A stretch of 64,000 bases of DNA, from the NCBI RefSeq assembly GCF_047495875.1, contig NC_092486.1, positions 2,060,979-2,124,978 on the forward strand. The letters run 5' to 3'. Position 1 is the first letter of the stretch. Each line of letters opens with the position of its first letter. Positions 1 through 12,880 of the stretch are shown here, one piece after another. The DNA is from Pithys albifrons albifrons. Lineage: Eukaryota; Chordata; Aves; Passeriformes; Thamnophilidae. The notes under the pieces are model-generated. The model worked only from the letters and a program-made list of their open reading frames with translations, had not been told where the DNA came from and did not search any database. The translations under genes were made by a program, and so were the position numbers.

Positions 1-3000
1 TGCAAAGAGACTCAGGGGCAAGACAGAGCAGAGCACAGTGTGGGACAGGACAGGGACACCCCTGCAGAGGTGTCTGGGTGCTGGAGGTGAGGCTGTGCCT
101 GACCCAGCACCCTGGGGCAGGATGGAGCTGAGCACAGGTGGGGCAGAGGCAGGTGAGACATGGGCAGGGTGGGTATGATGTGTCTGCAGGTCCTTCAGAC
201 ACAAGGCCAAAGTCTCCTCCATTTTTCCATCCCTTGCTACAACAGAAGGGACCAAGCACCTTGCAAGGTCACAGCAAAGCTTTGGGGGTTCTGAGAGACC
301 AAACCAGCAAGAATGAGCCTAAACCCTGGAAAGGAGAAGAGTCAATCCTGGAAAGGGGAAGAGTCAATCCTGGAAAAGGGAAGAGTCAATCTTTGAAAGA
401 AGAGTCAAGGCTGATTCTTCTGCTGCTGTTAAAAGAACTGAGCACTGCAGGTGCTTCTGCATGGACAGGAATGGACAGGAATTGCTTCTGCATGGACAAG
501 AATGGACCATATGGAGCTCAGGGAAGGTTCTGCCAGTCTCAGGCACAGCTCAAGAGCTGGGAGTAAAACAAAAACCTTTTCCTTTGAGGCCCCTGTGCCT
601 CAGAGCTGTACAAAGCAGCAGATGAAAGCCCCATCCTGCTGCATTCCCACAGCCTGAGGTTCCCAGGATGACACAAGGTCTTCTGACCCACCAGAGCTCC
701 CAGCAAGTCCATCTCATGGAGATTTCCCAGGAGGACTCCCATGTGACCAGCAGTGCTGAGCTGAGCTGCTGCTCCCTGGGGATCCCATCTCATGGTCCCA
801 CCTTCCCTTGCCTGACCTCAGGACCCAGGACTGTCCAGTCCCTGCAGTGGCCTCAGGACACACTCAAGGCAAAGTGCTGGGACACTGCTGGGCTGTTGTC
901 ACCCTTTGGTCCCCACCCCACCACAGCCCAGATGTTTTCCTGGCCTGGGGCTGAGCAGGAAGTGCCAGCTCAACTCTGAACTCAAGGGCAGCTCCAAAAA
1001 AAGAAACAAAACAAAAAAGGAAGAAAAAAAAAAAGAAAAGCAAAAGATCATTTAAGTATCACTTCATCAGCAGGGAAATCTTCAAAGGAATTAAAGACCT
1101 TGTGGGCCTTGTAGTAGCTCCCTGAATCAGAGGGAAACTCAGGCCTAATCCTGTGTTTCTCTTGATGGAATTTACACTCTCAGCAAGTCCCATGGCCAAG
1201 CCAAGGTTAGTGGGTTCTCAGCCAGGAGCAGAAAACATCCTGCAGGTTTGTTTCTTTAACCTTCTGAGCTGCAGGATCCAAAATGCAAAGGTCTGGGGCT
1301 CCCCCATGCCTGGTTTTGCTCTCCCAAGGAGCTGCATCTGCTCCTCCTTCCCAGGATTGGAGCTCCCACCCACCCTCCCACCAGCCAGGGCTGTTTTCCT
1401 GCTGCTCCTCACTGGATCAACAGGATTAAAGGCAGACAAGAACACAAGCTGAGGGTCCCTGGGGTTCTCCTGCCCCAGGACTGCCACCCACCCCCCTGGA
1501 ATGTTCTGCTTCCCAAGGGGTTGGATTCTGGTGGGGATGGATTCCCACCACCCCCAGGAAATGGGAGAGCAAAAAATCAGGGGAATGGATTTCAAGGGAA
1601 TGTTCCAAGGAGATGGGGAAAAAAAAAAAGGAGTGTTGTTTGAACCATAAGCTTGGAAAATCTGAGTGGGGTGGGGAAGTGATGGCATCACTTTATAAAG
1701 TGCTTTTACTTCCAAAAAAATCAGCATTATTATCATACATTAACACCCAACCAGAGTCAAGAGTCTGGATGATTCCATTTAAAGGCACACGAGGAATGAA
1801 GAAGCTCAGATCACTCCTCCTGCTTTTTTAGAGAACTCACAAAATCCTGGAATATCCTGAGCTGGAAGAGACTCACTTGGATATCAAACCCAACTCCTGC
1901 CTCTATAAAGAACCACCTACAAGTTCAACCATAGCAAGGGGGGCTTTAAACATCTCTGTCTTCATTCAGCTGCTCCCAGACTTGGAAACCACTCAGGGTG
2001 TCCCAAACCCCCCCCTCAAAATGAGGCCAATTTCAGCTTTATCAAATATTCCATCACTTCCTGACCCCTTTTCCCACATCCATTGGGGCTTCCTGGTCCT
2101 TCAGAGCTTTCCTGGAGCAGGGAGATCCCTGAGATGGTCACAGAAGGTTTGGGAATTAACCCAGGATGGTCTGAAAGCAAAAAAAAATCCCACCTAAATC
2201 TCTTCCTGGCACTTGGAAATCTCTCAAAAAACCACCCACTTTTAGAGCAGTGCCTTTATATTTCTGACCCCAGCAGAAGTTATTGCTTCAGTGGGGGGGG
2301 GCTGAATGCAGCTCTTTGCCTTGCCTTGAAAACAAAACTCCCTTTATTTTTGGATGGATGTGCTCCTGGGTGGGGATTAATGGCTTTTATAGTTTCCTGC
2401 TATTGTGGCATCTGCATTTTTTTCTCTTTTTTTTTGCATCCTGCCCTCATTTGAACAGGCCTTGGCTTGAACAGCCCCTTCCTGGAGTTTCTATTTATAG
2501 TCTTTGCTTCCAAGCTTTCTCCTGGAAAGGATTTATTTTTTTTTTTTTTTGTTGTTTGTTTTCAACTGCTTTAATTAAGTGTCACCCAAAGCATGCATGA
2601 AATTTTTCCTGGGCTTCAGCTCGTAACAGCAGCAGGAAGGAGAAAAACGACTTGATGTGGACAATAAAAATGTGAATTGGGGTCAGATGTTACCAAAATT
2701 GTGTCTGCAATAAAACCATTTCTTCAGGGTTCCAGTTGCCATTTTAAACTGGAGTTTTACTCATTATTTCCTGCTCCTACAAGCCTCAAATGTGTTTGGT
2801 TTTGTTTTTTTTTTTGTTTAAGAGGAGTTTATAAGGTGAAAATCCTCAACATTTAAGCTTAACTGTGAGCAGGCAGATTTCCCCTCCCTAAAAATTGAAA
2901 TATCAGCTTGATCACCACAAACATCTGCCTGTTTAAAGCCACTTAATCCCCCCAGCAACTGCATGTGATGAAATCTGCTGAATTTATCGAGCTGTGCATT

Positions 3001-3227
3001 CCCTCACAAGCCATTTTATGGAGGGCTTGTAATTAAAGTCAGCCCTGCTAATTGCACAGCTCCCTGTGCTCAACAGGCTGGAGCTGTTGTGGGGCTGCAG
3101 AACCTCCTGGGAACTGGTGGGAACTGGGAGAAGTGCTGGGAAAGCAAGTGGAGTAAAACCAGTGCATGGGAATCAGGCCCTTGAGTGACCCAAGAAGGTT
3201 CTCCCATGATCACAGACCTTATTTCAG
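1..3227 (-). other. DPYSL2: DPYSL2 intron 3, unique sequence
   Basis: The stretch is non-coding as far as I can see. It holds A-rich runs near 1010-1040, a T-run near 2532-2546, and a probable worn CR1 3' tail in reverse at about 1848-1925 (CCTGGAATATCCTGAGCTGG and on). AT-rich sequence at 2830-3060 has the look of conserved non-coding DNA, but this needs alignment. Confidence 0.55.
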
Positions 3228-5650
3228 GCAGAGACTTCCAGTTTTCAGCTGGAAAATTATCCCAATCCCTTCTCCTGATATGTGGGTGTTGTGACCCTGA
3301 GCTGCCCAAAGCTGCTCCAAAAGAGGTTCCAAAGTCAAACCTCCAGCAACAAAAATTCTGATTTAAGGACTGAAACCCAACCTGCAGCTCATCCAGGACA
3401 CAGAGAGACCTCAGCACTTCCTCCTTGCTCCAAAATCCCAAATCTCAAGCCTCACCCCTCCCATGTTCTGGTTTCATCCCAGTTCCTGCTCTCAGTTCCT
3501 GGGTTGGATCCCTCACAAGGAAGGGCAGCACCAAGACCACTCTGAAGGCAACTGCTCCATGTCCCTGAACTGCTGCACTGGAAGGGGATGAGAAGTCAAA
3601 TTAAGGGTTCTTTTTAACATTCCGGCTCATGCAGAGACTTCCAGTTTTCAGCTGGTAAATTATCCCAATCCCTTCTCCTGATATGTGGGTGTTGTGACCC
3701 TGAGCTGCCCAAAGCTGCTCCAAAAGAGGTTCCAAAGTCAAACCTCCAGCAACAAAAATTCTGATTCAAGGACTGAAACCCAACCTGCAGCTCACCCAGG
3801 ACACAGAGAGACCTCAGCACTTCCTCCTTGCTCCAGAATCCCAAATCAAGGAACTCCAGGGAGCCTCCCACCTCCCATGTTGTGATTCCATCCCAGTTCC
3901 TGCTCTCAGGTCCTGGGTTGGATCCATGACAAGGAAGGGCAACACCAAGACCACTCTGAAGGCAACTGCTCCATGTCGCTGAACTGCTGCACTGGAAGGT
4001 GATGAGAAGTCAAATTAAGGGTTCTTTTTAACACTCTGGCTCAGGCAGAGACTTCCAGTTTTCAGCTGGAAAATTATCCCAATCCCTTCTCCTGATATGT
4101 GGATATCCTGACTCTTTTATCCTGACCCTGAGCTGCCCAAAGCTGCTCCAGAAGATGTTCCAAAGTCAAACCTCCAGCAACAAAAATTCTGATTCAAGGA
4201 CTGAAACCCAACCTGCAGCTCATCCAGGACACAGAGAGACCTCAGCACTTCCTCCTTGCTCCAGAATCCCAAATCAAGGAATCCAAGAGAGGTTCACACC
4301 TCCCATGTTGTGATTCCATCCCAGTTCCTGGGTTGGATCCCTCACAAGGAAGGGCAGCACCAAGACCACTCTGAAGGCAACTGCTCCATGTCCCTGAACT
4401 GCTGCACTGGAAGGTGATGAGAAGTCAAATTAAGGGTTCTTTTTAACACTGTGGCTCGTGCAGAGACTTCCAGTTCTCAGCTGGAAAATTATCCCAATCC
4501 CTTCTCCTGATATGTGGGTGTTGTGCCCCTGAGCTGCCCAAAGCTGCTCCAGAAGATGTTCCAAAGTCAAACCTTCCAGTAACAAAAATTCTGATTGAAG
4601 TACCAGCTCAGTGGTCCTGCACCATCCAGGACACAGAGAGACCTCAGCACTTCCTCCTTGCTCCAGAATCCCAAATCAAGGAATCTAAGAGAGGTTCACA
4701 CCTCCCATGTTGTGATTCCATCCCAGTTCCTGGGTTGGATCCCTCACAAGGAAGGGCAGCACCAAGACCACTCTGAAGGCAACTGCTCCATGTCCCTGAA
4801 CTGCTGCACTGGAAGGGGATGAGAAGTCAAATTAAGGGTTCTTTTTAACACTCTGGCTCATGCAGAGACTTCCAGTTCTCAGCTGGTAAATTATCCCAAT
4901 CCCTTCTCCTGATATGTGGATATCCTGACTCTTTTATCCTGACCCTGAGCTGCCCAAAGCTGCTCCAAAAGAGGTTCCAAAGTCAAACCTTCAGCAACAA
5001 AAATTCTGATTCAAGGACTGAAACCCAACCTGCAGCTCATCCAGGACACAGAGAGACCTCAGCACTTCCTCCTTGCTCCAAAATCCCAAATCTCAAGCCT
5101 CACCCCTCCCATGTTCTGGTTTCATCCCAGTTCCTGCTCTCAGGTCCTGGGTTGGATCCCTCACAAGGAAGGGCAACACCAAGACCACTCTGAAGGCAAC
5201 TGCTCCATGTCCCTGAACTGCTGCACTGGAAGGGGATGAGAAGTCAAATTAAGGGTTCTTTTTAACATTCTGGCTCAGGCAGAGACTTCCAGTTTTCAGC
5301 TGGTAAATTATCCCAATCCCTTCTCCTGATATGTGGGTGTTGTGACCCTGAGCTGCCCAAAGCTGCTCCAGAAGATGTTCCAAAGTCAAACCTTCCAGTA
5401 ACAAAAATTCTGATTCAAGGACTGAAACCCAACCTGCAGCTCACCCAAGACACAGAGAGACCTCAGCACTTCCTCCTTGCTCCAAAACCCCAAATCAAGG
5501 AATCTAAGAGAGGTTCACACCTCCCATGTTGTGATTCCATCCCAGTTCCTGGGTTGGATCCCTCACAAGGAAGGGCAGCACCAAGACCACTCTGAAGGCA
5601 ACTGCTCCTTGTCCCTGAACTGCTGCACTGGAAGGGGATGAGAAGGATTG
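3228..5650. repeat. Six-unit ~410-bp tandem repeat
   Basis: Units begin with GCAGAGACTTCCAG at 3228, 3631, 4045, 4460, 4862 and 5279, giving periods of 402-417 bp. Each unit contains GATATGTGG, GAGCTGCCCAAAGCTGCTCC, a stretch with ACAGAGAGACCTCAGCACTT, and GAGAAGTCAAATTAAGGG. Units differ by small indels, for example an extra ATCCTGACTCTTTT in the third and fifth. The last unit diverges after about 5640. I do not recognise it as a known transposon. Confidence 0.93.
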
Positions 5651-6453
5651 TTTCTAACTCTGGCTCCAAAACTCAGGTGGGAATTTATCCCCATGTTATT
5701 TTATTGCTCTTTTCCCCCAAGAAAAGATGTTTGTTCCCTGCCCAGAGGAGCCTTTTGGTGCCACCAGAGCCACCCCAGGCCTGTTCTCTGTCTGCCAAAC
5801 TAACAGCAAAGGCAGCCCAAATGACATCACAGGTTGTTTTCTGTCAGTTTGGGGCAGTTTATTGGCCTCAGGAGCTGGACCAGGCTCAGAGGAATGAAGA
5901 CATCTCTGTGCTGATTACATTTCCAGCCTGCAATGTTCCCTCATTCCCTCCCTGATGTCATGCAGAGATTTCACTTGTCCTTTTTGCTGATTGCAGCCAA
6001 AATCCAATGAATAATTTCAGGCCAGCTGGACACAGATCCAAAGAACAGGGGGCTGTGTGTCCAAACAATAATTCATAACCCTCTCCAACAGCTGGAATGA
6101 CAAAGTTTTAAGGTCAGAGATGAAGAAAAGGCTCCATCTCCTCCCAGCACAGGTTTGTTGTCCATCCAAGCTCTGCTTGGACCTCAGGAGGTCACCAAGG
6201 CAGAGGAGGAGGAGGAGAGACAAGTTCAAAAGGGATTCTTAAGTGATTCCAAGATTTATTCTTTCCTTTAGTCACACTCCACACTTGAAGCCCGTGAAAA
6301 AAAGCAGAGAGGACATCAAAGCCTTCCACATAAAATGGTCTGTAAAACCTTGAGGGACTGGGATGGAGAAAACCTTTGGTTTGTAGCCATGGGAAGACAA
6401 AACACAACCAAACCAGCAGCACATCCAAGGGGCAAGAGCAGGACGAGAAACAA
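5651..6453. other. Unique intron sequence
   Basis: No gene, RNA or transposon was recognised here. The sequence leads into the 22-bp array. Confidence 0.5.
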
Positions 6454-7388
6454 CAGGGCAAAGGATCAGGAACAACAGGACAAAGGAAGAGAAAGGACAA
6501 AGGATCAGGAACAACAGGGCAAAGGATCAGGAACAACAGGACAAAGGATCAGGAACAACAGGACAAAGGATGAGAAAGGACAAAGGATCAGGAACAACAG
6601 GACAAAGGATCAGGAACAACAGGACAAAGGATCAGGAACAACAGGACAAAGGATGAGAAAGGACAAAGGATCAGGAACAACAGGGCAAAGGATCAGGAAC
6701 AACAGGGCAGAGGATCAGGAAGAACAGGACAGAGGATGAGAAACAACAGGACAAAGGATGAGAAAAAGGACAAAGGATCAGGAACAACAGGACAGAGGAT
6801 CAGGAACAACAAGGCAAAGGATCAGGAACAACAGGACAAAGGATGAGAAACAACAGGACAAAGGATGAGAAACAACAGGACAAAGGATGAGGAACAACAG
6901 GAGAAAGGATCAGGAACAACAGGACAGAGGATCAGGAACAACAGGGCAAAGGATGAGGAACAACAGGGCAAAGGATCAGGAACAACAGGACAGAGGATGA
7001 GGAACAACAGGGCAAAGGATGAGGAACAACAGGACAGAGGATGAGGAACAACAGGACAAAGGATCAGGAACAACAGGACAGAGGATGAGGAACAACAGGA
7101 CAGAGGATGAGGAACAACAGGACAGAGGATGAGGAACAACAGGGCAAAGGATGAGGAACAACAGGACAGAGGATCAGGAACAACAAGGCAAAGGATCAGG
7201 AAGAACAGGACAGAGGATGAGGAACAACAGGGCAGAGGATCAGGAACAACAGGGCAGAGGATGAGGAACAACAGGACAGAGGATGAGGAACAACAGGACA
7301 GAGGATGAGGAACAACAGGACAGAGGATCAGGAACAACAGGACAGAGGATCAGGAACCACAGGACAACAGATCAGGAACAAGCACAAA
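6454..7388. repeat. 22-bp minisatellite
   Basis: About 42 copies of AAAGGATCAGGAACAACAGG plus two further bases lie here, with variants GATGAGGAACAACAGG, GATGAGAAAGGAC and GGCAAAGG/GACAGAGG. The unit is not a multiple of three, so the open frames on both strands cycle through all registers and are not genes. Confidence 0.95.
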
Positions 7389-7969
7389 GGCTCACGTGTC
7401 CCTCTCAGGTCAGTGGATTTGGATCCTGCCCCTCCAGGCTTTTTCCACTCCCCAGGGAGCTGCAACATCATCATTATCACCAAGTTTTTTTGCCTTCTCA
7501 GCTTCCTTTCATGGCCCCCAGTTGTCTCAGGGGGGGTTGGAGATGAACTCAACTGCAGGATGCCAGTTTGTACAAAGGAAATCTGTCCTGGTTCAGAGAA
7601 GGTTTTGTGTTCTCAGGATTAGCAAAATCAGGTTTTTTCCCCCCAAAAGAGTTCTGGTCCTAAGCAATCACTTTTTAATTTTTTGAATAATTAATTAATA
7701 ATTAAATTTTTTAATTTTGTGAGGGAAAGGGTTAAAAAAAATCCTGCTTGGTGAAGCTGCTCTTTCCCTCTGTGTATTTGCCACATAAACATCTCCCTTT
7801 GCTGGACAAGGAGCAGACACTTCTCTGCTCGTGGCTGTGATGAGGTGACACCTTGCTGGGAGGAAAAGGCTGTCACCAGTCACCAATCCCACCACTTCTG
7901 GGGACACCTCAAGGGTCAAACAGCCAAGGCAGCAGGGAGGGATCAGACTAGCATGTCCTGGAGAACATC
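7389..7969. other. Unique intron sequence with an AT-rich patch
   Basis: The stretch holds non-coding sequence with an AT-rich patch at about 7670-7722 (TAATTAATTAATAATT). Nothing else was recognised. Confidence 0.5.
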
Positions 7970-8746
7970 GTGGTGGGATGGGGTGGGATGGGATGGGATG
8001 GGGTGGGGTGGGGTGGGGTGGGGTGGGATGGGATGGGATGGGGTGGGGTGGGGTGGGGTGGGGTGGGGTGGGATGGGATGGGGTGGGGTGGGGTGGGATG
8101 GGTGGGATGGGATGGGGTGGGGTGGGGTGGGATGGGGTGGGGTGGGATGGATGGGATGGGATGGGATGGGATGGGATGGGATGGGATGGGGTGGGGTGGG
8201 ATGGGATGGGGTGGGATGGGGTGGGGTGGGGTGGGGTGGGGTGGGGTGGGGTGGGGTGGGATGGGATGGGGTGGGATGGGGTGGGATGGGATGGGATGGG
8301 GTGGGATGGGTGGGATGGGATGGGATGGGATGGGATGGGGTGGGATGGGATGGGGTGGGATGGGGTGGGGTGGGGTGGGGTGGGATGGGGTGGGATGGGG
8401 TGGGGTGGGATGGGGTGGGGTGGGGTGGGTGGGATGGGGTGGGGTGGGATGGGATGGGATGGGGTGGGATGGGGTGGGGTGGGGTGGGGTGGGGTGGGAT
8501 GGGGTGGGGTGGGGTGGGGTGGGATGGGGTGGGGTGGGGTAGGATGGGATGGGGTGGGGTGGGGTGGGTGGGATGGGGTGGGGTGGGGTGGGGTGGGGTG
8601 GGATGGGGTGGGATGGGATGGGATGGGGTGGGGTGGGATGGGATGGGATGGGGTGGGATGGGATGGGATGGGATGGGGTGGGATGGGATGGGGTGGGGTG
8701 GGATGGGATGGGATGGGATGGGATGGGGTGGGATGGGATGGGATGT
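7970..8746 (+). repeat. (TGGGR)n pentanucleotide array
   Basis: About 150 copies of TGGGA and TGGGG in irregular order run for about 775 bp, with rare 4-bp slips. The plus strand has uninterrupted runs of three to four G every five bases, an extreme G-quadruplex-forming pattern. The plus strand is the template for DPYSL2, so the primary transcript is C-rich here. Confidence 0.97.
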
Positions 8747-8990
8747 GCAGGGGCAGCAGAACCTGCCTCCTATTTGATCCAGAGATCAAGCAGCACATTC
8801 ACCCCACACACAACAATTTTCTGAACATCTGCTGGTCTTCTACCAACTTTTTAAGGCTGGTGTTGCCTGCAAATTAGCTCACTAATTGTTAACCTGCAGG
8901 AGGTCCTAAAGAGATTATCCTTGGGTTAAACAGAGACTCCTGTGACAGTCCCAGCTGCTCAACCTCCTCCTCCAGGTTCCAGCCAGCCCA

Positions 8991-9149
8991 GCCTGTCCTG
9001 GTGCCTTCCCAGACCCAGGAAGAATCCCAAGCCTGTCCTGGTGCCTTCCCAGACCCAGGAAGAATCCCAAGCCTGTCCTGGTGCCTTCCCAGACCCAGGA
9101 AGAATCCCAAGCCTGTCCTGGTGCCTTCCCAGATCCAGGAAGAATCCCC
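8991..9149. repeat. 40-bp tandem repeat, four copies
   Basis: Four near-identical copies contain GCCTGTCCTGGTGCCTTCCC and AGACCCAGGAAGAATCCCAA; the last has AGATCC and is slightly truncated. Confidence 0.95.
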
Positions 9150-9419
9150 AATTTGGGGCACAAAGCACCATGTTTGATGAATTAAAAGATCACCTGCCCT
9201 GCCAACCCCAAGACAGACCCTCAGCCTGTGGCTCTTCCAGCCCAGGCCCTCCATGACAAACTGGTTTGGGGAATTCCTACAGGCAGGAGCTGACTTTGAT
9301 TTTTGCTTTTGTTTTTTTATTTAAAACTGCACTAAGCTTTTAGGGCCAACTGTTGCATTCCACACCTCAGCTTAACTTCTGATAGGCTAATTTCTGATAT
9401 TCTACCAATATCAGACATG

Positions 9420-9617
9420 ACATTGAGAAGAAATTCTTCTCTGGGAGGGTGGGGAGGGATGGGGTGGAATTCCCAGAGAAGCTGTGGCTGCTCCATCCCT
9501 GGGAGTGTCCAAGGCCAGGCTGGAGCCCCCTGGGACAGTGGGAGGTGTCCCTGCCCAGGGCAGGGGGTGGAATGAGATGATTTTAAGGTCCCTTCCAACC
9601 CAAACCACTCCATGATG
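9420..9617 (+). mobile_element. CR1 LINE 3' fragment
   Basis: The fragment contains the conserved CR1 3' segments GAGAAGCTGTGGCTGCTCC, GTCCAAGGCCAGGCTGGAG and GGTCCCTTCCAACCCAAACC. CR1 is the main avian LINE and is usually 5'-truncated, as here. Confidence 0.88.
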
Positions 9618-10032
9618 AGCCAGAACTGCCCCTGGATCCATGCAGGAAACCTGATGGATTCATCCCACAGAGCTGCCACCTCCCCCTTTATTCCAGAGGG
9701 TTTGTACAGCAAGAGAAGCAAACTCTGCTCTTGGTACCATGGCCCAATTCTACTGAAAAGAACAACCTGCACATCTCCTTTTTCTCCACCTCCTGCTGTG
9801 CTCAAAGACTTCACAAAACTTTCTGATTTCACAGTGGGGAAGTCTCTGCACATGATGAAAAGTACTTTGTGCTCCACCAGCAGCTGAACTGATACCAATC
9901 CTGAGAAATCTTATCTGCAGTGAAGAAAAGTCTGTTGGGAATTACCATGAAGTGACACCCACTCTGGAATGAGATTTTTGAAGCAATATTGGGATATTTA
10001 AACAGACAATGCTGTGACAGTCCCCAGCTACT
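9618..10032. other. Unique intron sequence
   Basis: I see no gene or repeat in this stretch between two CR1 fragments. Confidence 0.45.
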
Positions 10033-11340
10033 GAATCCTAGAATGGATTGGGTTGGAAAAGCCCTCCGAGATCATCCAGTCCAACCCTTGTCCAACTCCA
10101 GTCCCTTTACCAGATCATGGCACTCAGTGCCACGGCCAAGCTCAGGTTCAAACCCTCCAGGGATGGGGAATCCACCCCCTCTCTGGGCAGCCCATTCCAA
10201 TCCCTGAGCACTCTCTCTGCAAAGAATTTCTTTCTGCTCTCCAACTTCAATTTCCCCTGGCAGAGCTTGAGCCCATCGTGCCCCCTTGTCCTATTGCTGA
10301 GTGCCTGGGAGAAGAGACCAACCCCCAGCTGGCCACAACTTCCCTTCAGGCAGTTCCAGACAGTGCTGAGGTCACCTCTGAGCCTCCTCTTCTCCAGGCT
10401 GAACACCCCCAGCTCCCTCAGCCTCTCCCCACAGCACTTGTGCTCCAGTCCCTTCTCCAGCCTCGTTGCTCTTCTCACTTGGGTTCCAAGAGACCTCTGA
10501 GATCATCAAATCCAACCCTTGATCCAACCCCACTGGGATCACTCTGGCACTCTGTGCCCTGGGCTGGTGATCACAGTGGGGTTGGATCAAGACATGTTGG
10601 ATTCTCTGTCCCTGGAGGTGTTTCAGAGGACACTCAGTGCCACATCCAGTCCCTTCTCCAGCCTCGTTGCTCTTCTCTGGCCCCGCTCCAGCCCCTCAAT
10701 CTCTTGCCTCAACTGAGGGGCCCAGAACTGAACACAACACTCAAGGTGTGGCCTCCCCAAGGCAGAGTCCAGGGGAAGGGTCACTGCCCTGGGCCTGCTG
10801 GCCACGCTAGTTTGGATCCAGGCCAGGATCCCCTTGGCCTTCTTGGCCACCTGGGCACACTGGTGGCTCCTGTTGAGCTTCCTGTCCCTCAGTCCCCCCA
10901 GGTCCCTCTGCCTGGCTGCTCTCCAGCCACTCTGTGCCCAGCCTGGAGCGCTGCAGGGCTTGGGGTGGCCAAAGGGCAGGACCTGCACTTGGCCTTGGTG
11001 AACTCCATCCCATTGCAATCAGCCCATCCCTCAAGTCCATCCAGATCCCTCTGCAGAGCCCTCCTGCCTTCCAGCAGCTCGACACTCCCTCCCAACTTGG
11101 TGTCAGCAGCAAATTTGCTGAGGATGGACTCAATCCCCTCATCTAAACCATCAATAAAGATGTTAAACAGGACTGGCCCCAACACTGACCCCTGGGGACA
11201 CCACTGGGGACCAGCTGGATGCAGCTCCATTCACCAGCACTCTCAGGCAGGGTGGGATCCTCCCAGAGCCACCAAGAACCCCAAATTTGGGGACACAAAA
11301 CACCACATCCCTCCCTGGGCTGTGCTTTGGGAACTCCCCT
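10033..11340 (-). mobile_element. CR1 LINE composite copy with nested palindromic module
   Basis: This is a truncated CR1 in reverse orientation. Near its 5' side the minus strand encodes a reverse transcriptase fragment, [16 protein letters not shown] followed by [11 protein letters not shown] (about 11090-11180), where the usual FADD catalytic box reads FAAD. The 3' end includes GGATTGGGTTGGAAAAGCCC (in reverse). A 169-bp module (10477-10645) is inserted between 32-bp direct repeats at 10445-10476 and 10646-10677. The copy shares its 5' junction region (about 11240-11340) with the copy at 14293-15412. Confidence 0.88.
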
Positions 11341-12880
11341 CTCCCCTGCACAAAGCATGGGATGGTTCTCCAGGGAGTCCTTGCTCAGCTCCTGCTGCCT
11401 CTGCAGGCTGTGCCAGGGAATTCCATTCAGATGGAAAACACTCAAGAGTCCCCCAGATTCCCAAAATATCCCCCCTGCACACAGGGAGTGCTGCAGGAAC
11501 AAAGATGCCTGAGAAGTGGCTGAAAGGGGAACTTCCAAAAGAATGAACCTTTCTGATGGGCTTTGAAAATCATTTTCCAAGTGACATGTGCATGATAAAT
11601 CTATTTTTTTAATTAAAAAAAGGATCCAGGATGTGAAAAGCTCTTTGCATCTGTGCAGACCCTGGCTGGGATGGACAGGGAGTATCTCATTGCTTGGTGG
11701 CACCCACCCAAATAGGAAATAATCATAATGCATAAAAACAATAATTTTTGACTTATACTTTGAGGCTCTAGGTGGGCTTAAAATAATTTGATTTAAAGCC
11801 ACAACCCCCCCAGCAACAAATCCACCAAATTGTGGGCACCCAGCACGGAGGAATTAAATGACATTCCATTGTCCCAGGGGCAGTGCCAACACTCCCTGAA
11901 GGGTACCAGGTCAAGGGAAGAGTTTTCCCAGAAACTCCTCAGTGCCCATCTCTGCATTCCTTGGGAATGCTCAGGGATTCCAGGGGAGTGGGAAGCTGCA
12001 GGAACAGCTCCAAGCTGGGAACAACTGGCAGGTCCTGGGATTAAAGTGTGCCAGGCAGGAGCAGCTCATTGGTATTCCTCAGACATCTCTCCCTCTCAGC
12101 AGAGAGATTAAAACAAAAAAAAAAAAATCCAGTTCCTAAGGAACAGATGGGATGTGTGAACTGGAGAGGGAAAAACACTCTGCTGATGGGAGACACCAAA
12201 CTGCACTCACAACATTCCCAAATCCAGCCCAAGGAGCAAATCCTGCAGGGAGATGCAGCTTTTGCTTCTCTTTCCTTCCCCTGCCACACAAAGTGGGAAG
12301 GGAAAAAGTCCTCCCTGCCCAGGGTGGTTTCTGCTGAGTCAAGTTCAGGGGAAAAGGGAAAAGCAGCCAAGGAATTGGACACCAGTAGGAAGGCAAAAAA
12401 GAAAAAATCCCTGCCCAGAAAAACAGGCCAAGGAAAGAGCCCAAGGCACCATTTCCTGCTGTTTCCTTTAAGACCTTGTCTCGACTTGAAGGTGATTAAG
12501 GCAGTTTATCCAGCAAGGTTTAACACCCATGCTCTGAAAACCCATCCCAGGCACTTAATGGGGTTATATCAAGGCAGGTGGGTCACTGTATTTTATTTTT
12601 AAGCCTTTTTTTCCCCTCTACAGCAGACAGGCTTTACCTGGAGGACCCACCTTTTCCAGCTGCACCCTCCAAACTCTCACACCCATTTTCCATCAATGGA
12701 AGGGGCTGTAAAAGACACAACCCTGAGGGATCTGCTGGCTCTTTGCTCCTCCTCTGTGCCATCTCTAAGGCCTGAGACTCGGGGATGGGACACAGGAATG
12801 CAACGACTTCTGGGACTTTCCACAAGGACATGTGGTTATGGGACAGGGGGGATGGAGTTAAGCTGGAGGAGGAAAGGTTG
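11341..12880. other. Unique intron sequence
   Basis: The sequence is non-coding, with AT-rich patches near 11600-11630 and 11720-11800 and an A-run at 12115-12127. I see no exon or clear transposon. Confidence 0.5.

Noticed and set aside
8000..8740. Open frames of Gly-Trp-Asp/Met or Pro-Ser-His repeats
   Set aside because: They are translations of the (TGGGR)n array.
7970..8746. Interstitial telomere repeat
   Set aside because: The unit is TGGGA/TGGGG, not TTAGGG, and no TTAGGG runs are seen.
10053..11546. 497-codon plus-strand open frame and its relatives at 14325 and 50598
   Set aside because: They are antisense to CR1 elements; the real coding remnant is the RT fragment on the other strand.
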